A program made the position numbers and the translations under genes. DNA of 64,000 nucleotides from NCBI GenBank assembly GCA_963921935.1, contig OY998177.1, positions 5,917,754-5,981,753 on the forward strand. The letters run 5' to 3'. Positions 54,686-64,000 of the stretch are shown one piece after another. This DNA is from Galeruca laticollis (taxonomy: Eukaryota > Arthropoda > Insecta > Coleoptera > Chrysomelidae). Position 1 is the stretch's first letter. Every line of letters starts with the position of its first letter. The notes under the pieces were generated by a model. It was not told the origin of the DNA. It ran no database searches and saw only the letters and a program-made list of their open reading frames with translations.

Positions 54686-55791
54686 CTCTGCCGATACTAT
54701 TGGGAGACAACGTTCCTGGCGCAACCGTTGTAGCTGATATTTTCCCTCCAACTTCATCACTGTTTGTTTCACCAACGACTGCTATACTATGGACTCCTTC
54801 CCTGGTAACTTCTTGTAATGTGGTAGCTGCTCTTGATCCAACTCCAGCTGGTTGAAGTATGGTGTACTGCTTATTAACTTCTTCTGGACTCTTCTGTAAC
54901 TCAGCTTGACTTTCTGTAGGTTTCAACGGGACTATGCTCTTTTTTCCTTCGGTTGATGCACCGTCTGGATAACCTACGAATGTAGCTTCGGCTGGGAATG
55001 GACCAAGAGGTGGATTTTTTGACTGAGGAGGTCGAAATGCAGATGTTGAGGAAAATGGCGAGGAACGAGGAAACGTATGGAAAGATGGACTAGAGGAAGG
55101 GTATTTAGATGGTTCTTTTTTCGTAGTTTGATCGTCTTTTTCATTTACTTCATTTTTTTCTGCCGCAGCTTCAGACATATCTATTTCCAGCTCATTCGAA
55201 GAGTCATCGACTAATTCATTAAAATCTGGAGAGGAGTAATTCATTTTACCGCTTCCTCTAGATTTACTATCGCTTGATTTTGGACTACTTTTGCCGTTGC
55301 TACTACTAGACTTTTCGTCAGAAGTATCTTCATGCTCGTGCTGTTCTCTTAATGTTATCACGTCTTTTAAAGAGCGAGCATTATCGCTGCTGCTATTAGA
55401 TGTTGTAACAGGAGACATTTTTACATTAGCTTTTTTCTCATCAAAGAGATTTTCAAAAGTTGGAGTATCTTCCTGTTGTGGATAACCACCCCTATGTCCT
55501 GGCCAACTACCCGATAAATTTTTAAGAGCAGCTTCAGTTTCTCTTATTAAAGTTTCTTCTGCTGCTCCTTCTTCTAACTTAGGACTCTTTTTTACTCTAT
55601 TTGGAGAGTTAATAGGGGGTAAAACACGTTTTTTCTGAGGAAGAACTAGCGATTTTGTATCTTCAGATTTTTTCCGTCGTTTATCTTCTGAAGATTCTAA
55701 TGTTTTTGTAAAGCTTTTTGCCACTGTTGCCATGCTGGATGTTTCAATTTTTCTTTTTTTCAGTTGTGGTAAGCCGAACGGACGATTGGAC
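54686..55791 (-). CDS. MYT1-like: MYT1/ST18-family long serine-rich exon
   Basis: 1106-bp coding exon. On the minus strand a TTTTTATTTTAG acceptor precedes base 55791 and a GTAAGT donor follows base 54686. It starts with the last base of a split codon, then SNRPFGLPQLKKRKIET, so the first Met (55733) is internal. About 368 codons are open. It is rich in Ser, Lys, Glu and Pro and looks disordered: a basic KKRKIE near the start (possible nuclear signal), an ETEAALKNLSGSWPGHRG segment that looks conserved, FENLFDEKK, a poly-Ser region, an acidic NELEIDMSEAAAEK stretch, and a proline-rich end. Last codons SIGR plus G, which joins GAG with the next exon and runs into GSKCPTPGC. Assignment to the gene rests on strand, phase and order; such regulatory regions between or before the fingers are usual in the family. 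Confidence 0.82.
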
Positions 55792-58100
55792 CTAAAATAA
55801 AAAGAAAGTATTCATTGTAACAAGTTACTAATTGAAAATGTACAGATTTGAAGGACCAATCGAGTGAAATATTTTTGAAAATTGATAAAAAAGAAAATTT
55901 GAAATATTCAAAATGCGATTTCGGGTTTTTCGTTTAAAAAAAGTGGGGTGTCTGAAAATGTTCCAGTCTATGTTAATGATAATAAAATAACGTTACAGAA
56001 CGAACCATCTATTCAAACAGGACAGTGGCAAAAAACTTCAGTGTATAATCACAGATATTCCATTTTACGAAATTGTATCTTCGTCATAGGTTATTTGTTA
56101 ACATTGTTGTTAGTTATGGAGATATAAATTAAATAATAGTAATTTATAATTTAAAAATTTGACCGCGTTTTTCGTTCATGATTTTTTCATAATTCCGAAT
56201 TAAACGTATTATTTCCTTGGCACTTAATTTTGGAAAGTCTCTAGGGTGTAAAGTAATTCCATTTCCGGTCGAGGGACTCCCAAAACCCTACTCGAAAAAA
56301 CTGTCGAGTCACTCTTCTTTTATTTTGATTTAATTTTATTTATCCGAAGCTCTCAGGTATGGCAACCCTTTCGGAAAACACGATTATATTCATTGGATTT
56401 TCGTATTCGCCGCATATTTTAAGAGACAGTATTAATATTTCTCCCTCCTGATTTCTGAGTGCGTTGTTTTGTGCAACCCTAATATGTTCACCCCCGTTTG
56501 TTATAACTCTGCCGGAACCCGAACAGAAAAATTCGAATCTAGCTACCCCGTCGCATGATGTGAGGAGTATGCTTAGGTGGGTAGCAAAGAACGAAAACAT
56601 AGGCGCACGTCGACAAAATATTTTTTGGTGTTTTCGAAGGATGACAATCATTTCAACCTAAGTGATTACGATTAAATGGAACTAAAGCTCAATTGGATTC
56701 AGTAAAATTACGAGTCAAAACACAAAAAATATAATCAAATTTTTCAGAAATCTGCGTAACAACAAGTTTTTGTAATATTACACGTTAGAATTCAATTCAT
56801 GCAACAGCAGCTACAAAAAATCAAGCCGTGAACGTATATGACTCGATTAAAATCAAGCGTTTGAGTACATTCTAAAAAAGAAGAAGTTTGCTGCCCAAAT
56901 TATGGTTTTTCAAACAATATTTTTCTTGATGTTTAAGGAAAAATAGTGTGATTGGCAACTACGTAAAAGAAAGTTCAATTGACTATTTAATACAAATTGT
57001 CATTCAGCTTTTTTAAAGTGTGTAATACAAACTAAGAGTTTGATAGCTGTATAGTGTAGTAATAAATAAATAAATAAAAACATGATGTCTAGAACATAGG
57101 AATAATAGATCTTGGTCTTACTATACATATTGTGGTTGCGTAAAATGTTTTGGATGAACGTAGCTAATGTAAAAACATTAGGGTATAATGTGATTTGGAG
57201 TATTTGAAAAGCTGTTTAATAGATTTTACGATAAATTCAGATCAAAAATATGATTCTACTAAAGACAAGTATTATTTAAAGGAATCTCGAGTTCTCGAAC
57301 TAAAATTTTCGATTCGGTAAGTTGTTTCAGCAAAACTCCAGGGGATCACGTTAGAAATCAGGTCGACCGGTGCACCAGGTCATCAGAGGGGGGATTACCG
57401 ATGTTAAATTCGTGACTAGCGACCTAAAGAAAGTCGGGTCACGAGTTTTTATCAATTTTTCTGTAAGTTAAACGGGAAGACCAGGTGATGGTGTTCCTAG
57501 GCTAATAAGGACAGGTTATTTAGATTCCGTGACTCATAAACTCCTGGTTGCAATATTTCACATAGTTCGGGAGTTTTTTGTGGCAGATATGAATTTTTCT
57601 TCCATCACTTGAAAATATGCAGTTTAGAATGTACTTTTCGATGCGCAATCTCATTTTCAATCCATTGCGCATAAAAAATTGTGCACAAAGTTTTTAAATG
57701 AGCTAACGAAGAGAATGTAAACAGCTGCATCTCAATCCGTCTTAGTGGACACATTTCCTGGGCTTTGTGCCAAATTTACTCGCCTTAATAAGAATTGCGT
57801 CTTTTTCTATGTTTACCATGCGATAAATGTAATAATAATTCTGATTATGCCACATGGATTTCTCATATATCGAGTATCATCTCTAAATTGAATTTTATTC
57901 ATTTTACAGTTTTGTATCAGAGTTAAATTAAGTTTCAGTAAATTAAAGATATGTAATTTGAAATGTCACGGGAACAATTCCAATCATAATAGGACTGACT
58001 AATTTAGTTTATTCTTCAAGAGAATTTAGTAAATGTATACAGAACGAGTATTATTTTTAGTGATTAATTTATTAAAGAGTGGCAGTAATTTTTCTAGCAC
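55792..58100. other. upstream intron or 5' region, unassigned
   Basis: Begins at the acceptor of the long exon. A 103-codon minus frame (56651-56340) and a GC-richer stretch at 57340-57550 show no recognisable domain. An (AATA)n tract lies at 57060-57078. No upstream coding exon could be found, though one must exist since 55791 is inside a codon. Confidence 0.4.
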
Positions 58101-58119
58101 ATCATTATTTGTTACTTTA

Positions 58120-58400
58120 TTTTCAACGAAGAGTAACAAGTGGGTAAAGTAGTTTTCACACATGTTGCACACAATACTTTTTCTACCACGGTATAAATTT
58201 GAAGAATACAAGTAAATAGTTCTGTAGAAATAGTATATTGTGCAACAAGTGGGAAAAGTTCAACTTTTCTCACGAGTGTGAAAGTTTGTGCCACAAACAC
58301 ACGAGTGAGAAAAGTACTTTTCCCACATGTTGGACACTATTCTTTTTCTACAACTGCACAAATTTAAAGAATACAAGTAAATAGTTTTGTAGAAAAAGTC
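58120..58400. repeat. pair of imperfect direct repeats
   Basis: Two units of about 175 bp share CACATGTTG-ACACTATTCTTTTTCTAC-type, TTTGAAGAATACAAGTAAATA and GTAGAAA blocks. AAAGTTCAACTTTTCTCAC and CACGAGTGAGAAAAGTACTTT make short stems between them. Confidence 0.6.
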
Positions 58401-58404
58401 TAAG

Positions 58405-59010
58405 CATCGAGGACCACCCACCGGAAACGGATGGGCATCGAGTATAAGTTTCTGAAATTGGCTGGGCATCAAGGATCCCCTACTGGATTCTCCATATAAA
58501 TGTATGTAGTGCCGTGAGAAATAATATTTTTCTACGATCATAAAGAAAAATGTACATTCCAAGTGCGTGTTCGATTAAGAAACCTACCACGTTGTAGTGC
58601 CGATTTTCATTTCCCACGGGCTAGCTGTATCGAAATGTTTCATTTCCCACGACTTTCATGAGCTACTAGACTGTCATTATAATATATGATAGTCATGTTT
58701 GTTAACGTCTCTCTAATAATTTGACATTTCACATCAGTGTTTACAAAATTCGTTTATAATAGTATAATATACACCAAGTGACTAAAGTGACCCATTTAAT
58801 CCACCTTAGGGATTACTGCCACTTTAGTCGACAGGTCTATACAATATTTTTTGTAATTTCGGTAATTCTACATACATTTTTGATAAATCTAAATATTACT
58901 TAGGATGGACTTTTAATAAACTTGGCTGGGCATCGAGGAGGGAGTTTTACGAAACTTGGCTGGGCATCGAGGACGGACTTCTAAAATGCTTGGATATGCA
59001 TCGAGGATGT
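58405..59010 (+). repeat. GGCTGGGCATCGAGGA interspersed minisatellite
   Basis: At least six variants of GGCTGGGCATCGAGGA: near 58405, 58432, 58461, 58923, 58958 and 58993, the later ones about 35 bp apart. TATCCCTTGGG is also doubled at 59030-59070. Confidence 0.65.
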
Positions 59011-59623
59011 ACGGTTTTATTTGTACTTTAAATCCCTTGGGCATTCAACTGTCACTTTATATCCCTTGGGTCTAAGAGTGACACTTTAATTTCTAGCATG
59101 TGAGAGTAAAGTGACCACTTTAGTCTCGGAATTGCAAAAAAAATTAACAATCAAAGATGGGTAGCGATAGTGAGGATGATTTGACATTGACATGCTGATC
59201 CCGATATGTAAACTAGCCATTGCTTTAGAAGGACATCGCTCACTATCCTGATAGATACAGAAGGTGATATTACTTCTTTGAACAGACACGATCGTTGATA
59301 ACTTTTTCCGCAGGTGAATTAAGTGTAACGATTTTTTTGCATAACGATTTTTTATTTCCGAGTTATGAAAATTTGAAAATTTTGAACGTTATTTGTTTCA
59401 CGACGTAGGTAGGTAGGTACATATACAAAAAAAAAAATATATGGTTCGTTCAGCGATAAGAACCCGACTTAATAATTTCAGAGAAAAAATCCTCTAAACC
59501 ATGACTGCAGTGAAGTTAATAATAAAAATTGTTATGAAAAATATTATAGACTTGTTTATGATTCAGATGGTCGTAGAAAAAGTATAGTGTACAATTTGCC
59601 TGAAATGACCCATTTCCAATTCG

Positions 59624-59683
59624 TAGGTATATGAAATTTAGTAGTACTCGCTACGCTCATACTACAAAATTTCATATACCTAC
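59624..59683. repeat. hairpin-forming palindrome
   Basis: GTAGGTATATGAAATTT and its mirror enclose CGCTACGCTC. Surrounding GTAGAAAAAGTATAGTGTAC and GGTACAATATACTATTCTC are also roughly mirrored, so the repeat spans about 59570-59740. Confidence 0.75.
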
Positions 59684-59844
59684 TCGTGGGAAATGTATGT
59701 CATTTCATGCTCATGGTACAATATACTATTCTCACATTATGAGCAATATAGGGTTTTGAAATTGAGTAAGCTATGAGAAATACGCTACTCTTCATAGCAG
59801 TTGTAGAAAAAATTACTTATGTAATAACGTGAACGTCATATTTA

Positions 59845-59983
59845 GGGCCAGTTTCACCACTATCTGATAAGTGTCAGATAGCTTGTTCACAACTTTTGTC
59901 TTTGTCACTTTACATAAAATAAAAAAGGACAAAACGTACGTTTAAGCTATCCGACACTTATCAGACGGTAGTGAAACTAACCC
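59845..59983. mobile_element. 139-bp MITE with TTA target duplication
   Basis: Ends GGGCCAGTTTCACCACTATC and, inverted, GGGTTAGTTTCACTACCGTC, with TIRs of about 45 bp (ATAAGTGTCAGATAGCTT shared inside). Both flanks are TTA (59842-59844, 59984-59986), as in PIF/Harbinger-derived MITEs. No coding. Confidence 0.88.
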
Positions 59984-60884
59984 TTACTTTGTGGAATCTA
60001 TGCGTCACTAACTAGCTTATTATAACATTCTGGAACTTCCCAAAAATACATGGGATTTCACATAAAATATAATATATGATAAGGTAGGTTTTGGAAAATT
60101 TGATTTTTATTTCATTTTATGAAGTTTTGGATATAGAAAACTTGCTATTTATTGTCATTAAATGAAAATATTAAAACATATATCCCATATATATTTTGCA
60201 AAAATCCTAAACCTTGGTGCTGATTATTTTTTCTTCCAAATTTCTTTTTAAAAAGTTTCGAAGCTAATTAATTTGAAACTACGCAAAATGTCTAAATGCC
60301 GTTGTAATTATCTTTAAAATTATGACCAGAAAGAGAAAAAACCCGAAAAAAAATTAAAATTGACAGTTATAAGGACTGCCGACAGGAGAAAAACTCAAAA
60401 CAATGGAATAACTGTGCTCTTTTTCAAATTTTTAAATCAATTATAGTCCGATTATATGTCAATATTTATAAAGTTCTAATAGCGAAATTAAATGATTAAG
60501 TATAAAATTTTATTTCTGATAATTTAAGCCCATAATTGTGATAGAATTTTCAATTTAGCAGATATAAATATTAGAAAAATTAATAATATTAAATTTTTCA
60601 AACCAAATTTCAATAAAAATGTTGGAAATATTCGACAATAAATGATTTGGTTTTATCTCTTATAATTCTACACAAACATATAAGATGAACTACAAATGAA
60701 AATCAAACTTTTAGTAAATAATGTGAAAAGGCCTCATAAAAAACTTTTCGAACAAGAAGTACCACCAAACACCAAAGAAGATCCCACTAAAAACGATGAT
60801 GTAACTCACTATTGTTCCACACAGATATTTTACAATTAATTAATTCAAATAATGATTATCGGATAACACCGATCACCGCATCTA

Positions 60885-61290
60885 CAAGAAGTGAATCACC
60901 GGTAGCGCCAGTGCTTTTCCATTCACCGGTGAAATATCGCGGTTACCAATATATCGTCCAATTTTTAAGCAAAATACGTCACGAGCATGTCGAGGTTATC
61001 AGCAACGCGAACCTATGAGCTTTTCCCTACAAAAAATCGCTCCACGCGGCTAAAGAAGTTTTCACTTCAATAACAGAATATGCAAATTACTTGACTCACT
61101 GGTAGCGACAGTGATTTTCCATTCATCGGTGAAATGTCGCCGTTACCAATATATCGCCCAACACTAAGCGCAATACGTCACGAGCATATCGAGATGCTCG
61201 GTAAGGCGAACCTATGAGATTTTTCCCTACAAAAAAATTGCTCAACTCAGCTAAAGAAGTTTTCACTTCAATAACAAAATATTCAAATTA
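60885..61290 (+). repeat. 200-bp tandem duplication
   Basis: GGTAGCG begins at 60901 and 61101. Shared blocks: TTACCAATATATCG, TACGTCACGAGCAT, GCGAACCTATGAG, GCTAAAGAAGTTTTCACTTC. By eye the units are about 85 percent identical, so the duplication is not recent. Confidence 0.85.
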
Positions 61291-63239
61291 CATTAAAGTG
61301 AAACAATATGTCTGAAGTAATTTCACGTATGCTGTTGAACACACTAAGATTGGTTTCAAAGCGGACAGCCAATGTTGATTGTAGTGAATCAAATGAACTG
61401 GTGATTTTTGTTTAATAAGTGAGGGATGTTTCTAGACAGGTGGGAAAATTCGCTGAAGATAACTTAGGACGAGAAGAATATATTGATACACAGGAAACAA
61501 TGGAATCACAAGCCGAGAATAAAATACTACAAATGGGATGTCAAGAGAGAAGAAGTTCTCTGGACAGAGGTGGATGCAGTTCGACCACGATAGAGAAGCA
61601 TCGAAGTTTATCTTCAAAAATAAACACTTGAGGTTGATTGTATAAATCGATAGAAGTTCTCTAGCACCAAATTAGTTCGACTTGGATGGCTTATACTCCA
61701 GTCGCTATTCTACCATTCACTAGTGGATTCTAATTAACAGTACTGTTCTTTAGTGGCGATGGGAGAACAGTAAACAATACTATACACAAATACTGAATAA
61801 CCTTAGTTGTTAAAGCTGATAATGAAAACATTTTTTGTTTCTACCTCCATTAGATAAGAAAGATTCGATATTATTTGATTTTGTTGAATAATAAACTGAG
61901 TTCTCGTTTTATTGGGGTGTAGACACTATTTAGACTATTTTTAGCTCCAGTGAACTTATAATTATTGTATATTCTATAGATAAATTATATTTATATGCAA
62001 TATGATCTGCGTTATAGTTAGAAATAAGATATAACAGTAGACTGAAACTCGATTCTCAATACTGCCTTCTACATGGACTCGCATACTATCAAAATATTTA
62101 GGAATAAACTTGCGTTGTATATCCTAAATATGTGTTTCAGACTTTTCTCTGTGAGCAAATTACGTAACATGGCTTGCAATTTGTGCTTAACTCGAATTGG
62201 TTTCTACATAACTTTATCTGCTAGTTCAATTTTGGAAGGTACTTTATATAACAAACAGTTAAACAAGTTTCTGGGCAGTTGGATGGCTCTACTGCACTTT
62301 CTTGGATCTTCTGCAGCAGGTACTTCCCGTACCATTTTGTATTGTATGACTTATATTCTACTACTTCATTTGATCATAATATGAGGGTATGCTGTCTTTA
62401 ACAATCACTCTTTCTACCATGAAACATAATGACTATTTTATTTAGGGAAGTAGATACCGAGGAGATTAAAATCACTATCCACATGATAAGCTTATGGAAA
62501 ACCTGAAGACACGTCTAAGATAGACAGTTGCAAAAACATATAACGAAAAATGTTCAACCCTTAAGTACTACGAACGGGGGTATGAGTAGATGATCCAATA
62601 TTTGCAACGATGACTGGTGAACGTCAAAAGCGACCTGGATCATATAAACAAATTTTTGATGGACCACTAACCGATGTATAAAGGATAACAGAAGAGTCTT
62701 CATGTAGGGAAAATTACAATTGTCTAAAGACCTGTAGTGGACAAAGAAATACATAAATGAATACTGAAAATCTTGACTAAACTTTTATAATGGTGGCAGC
62801 GTTTCTAATATTACATCAAATACCTTAGGGTATGAGAATAGCTAATTATAGATAACATTGGAATCTTCCTATTTTTAAAATATGGAGTACCTTACTTGTG
62901 AAGTTTTAGTGCGAAGTGTCAGATGAATAAACTATGATGGAAAGATTCTTTGGGGAACGCTTCCTGTTACATTTAACTAAATATTGATTAGGACAATTTA
63001 ATACTTTTTAAGAGCTTAATGTAATTTTATCACGATCAGTGACATTTCAAATGTTATAAAATATTGATTTAAAAGAGGTTTATTTGTTTAATTTACGGAA
63101 AACAATTGAGACGTTTAAATCTTCTTATGAAGCAATTAACTATAGGTAATTAGTATATAAAATTCATTTAAAAGTCTGATTCAATGTATGTGTTCTTAGA
63201 GTCGTTATTTCCTAATAAATTGTGCACGTCTATGAGTTG
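61291..63239. other. unassigned sequence
   Basis: AT-rich; frames of 60-103 codons at 61419-61631 and 62073-62384 show no domain or splice context. Nothing supported. Confidence 0.4.
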
Positions 63240-63430
63240 ATTTGAAAGAAAGGCAACAGGAGTCCCGCTAAAGGCTCAGACGACGGTAGTTTCCCTCTGG
63301 TATTTATAGAGGGTGAGATTTTTGGGGGAATCGGCTTCGACCTTGTCAGAATCGGGGATTCCCTTTCAGGATTTTCATTCCGCTCCACTCAATTCAGGAT
63401 CCGATTATTTTTTTCTTTCTGTATGTGTGT
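63240..63430 (-). promoter_or_regulatory. GC-rich island with TATA-like box, candidate only
   Basis: In AT-rich DNA this 190-bp patch has balanced composition. The minus strand carries TCTATAAATA at about 63303-63313, followed at promoter distance by ACCGTCGTCTGAG. An open frame (IPDSDKVEADSPKNLTLYKY) covers part of it but lacks clear splice sites. It might be a promoter or exon of the zinc-finger gene or a repeat. Confidence 0.25.
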
Positions 63431-64000
63431 CGAATCGACGTAAAAATGTTATGATATCACCGTCAAAATCGTTCAGAATTCAATAAAAAGCAGATAAAAA
63501 CAGATAAAGGGAATTTGACATCATCGGATTTTTGTTATTTGGCGTTATCCTTTAACACACAATTATTTAACAGGTTTAGAGATAGATTTAGATAATTTGT
63601 CAGGCACTTTTGAAGCTCTCATTCACAATTTATTGTGAGATTTAGATTTTTGGTTTTATGTTGAATATAGTGGATTCACATTTGATATTCAGATGGATAG
63701 AATGAATGAAGTAATTTATTGATGGGGCAGCTACTGTAAGATAGCAATTATCTCACAATTTTAATTGTCTTTGTATGGAACATATTCAGCACTGTGGGGT
63801 CAAACAATAAAAGTAAATTTTCGAATAGAAACCATTTGGGTATTTATGAATTCTGATAGAGTGAATTTTGAGCAGGAACCATTGAACAATTCATAAATGA
63901 TTATAGACATTTGATATATGTCAGTAGCGTACATTTTCAGAAAGCTTCAAAACGTCGATTTTTCCAAAAAAATTATTAGTGATTCTTTATTGAACTTTTG
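63431..64000. other. unassigned sequence
   Basis: AT-rich end of the window; nothing supported. Confidence 0.45.

Noticed and set aside
54604..54855. 83-codon plus-strand frame
   Set aside because: Overlaps antisense to the end of the long zinc-finger gene exon.
56340..56651. 103-codon minus-strand frame as an upstream exon of the zinc-finger gene
   Set aside because: No acceptor/donor pair with matching phase (a phase-2 end is needed) and no family resemblance.

Overview
The window looks like nuclear DNA of an insect. It is AT-rich, has GT-AG introns, and carries a mixed load of arthropod-type transposons (Tc1/mariner, pogo, PIF/Harbinger, Ginger-like, tyrosine-recombinase elements, Ty3 and copia LTR elements, Penelope-like elements and several LINEs). 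A beetle is plausible from the repeat mix, but the order of insect cannot be proven from the sequence.

The only host gene I can support runs on the minus strand across almost the whole window. It encodes a C2HC (NZF) zinc-finger transcription factor of the MYT1/MYT1L/ST18 family. Four coding exons are visible: 55791-54686 (long, serine-rich), 20278-20206 (73 bp, first part of a finger), 19465-19425 (41 bp, rest of that finger plus linker) and 595-395 (second finger). All junctions are GT-AG and all phases match, so the exons join in frame. They are separated by introns of about 34.4 kb, 0.74 kb and 18.8 kb. Most of the window is therefore intron, and the two long introns are filled with dead or dying mobile elements.

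Intron of 18.8 kb (596-19424): a long-TIR element carrying pieces of an XPG/PIN-like gene (about 1453-8503); inside it a deleted Ty3-type LTR retrotransposon (2252-7695, TSD TAATG); inside its 5' LTR a mariner-type element with 439-bp TIRs (5070-7516). Then follow a DUF3504-like tyrosine recombinase remnant (8880-9960), a LINE tail, a Tc1 transposase apparently split by later insertions, a 180-bp tandem repeat, a near-complete pogo element (14691-17517) inside an older MITE-like element, and a small Harbinger-type element (18403-18885).

Intron of 34.4 kb (20279-54685): a second tyrosine recombinase gene broken by a Harbinger-type insertion (20.9-22.85 kb), a Ginger-like element with 290-bp TIRs and a KRBA2-like gene end (23774-25270), a foldback element (26.46-26.90 kb), LINE pieces, a Penelope-like element with reverse transcriptase and GIY-YIG domain interrupted by an R1/Jockey-type LINE (32.6-36.5 kb), another foldback element (39.55-40.28 kb), an LTR-like remnant (43.1-44.2 kb), two more arrays of the 180-bp repeat (47.5-48.5 and 49.9-50.5 kb) and a copia gag piece.

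Upstream of the long exon (55792-64000) lies part of another intron or 5' region holding MITEs, a 200-bp tandem duplication and short repeats. No tRNA, rRNA, CRISPR or bacterial feature was seen. No transposon here has an intact coding sequence.
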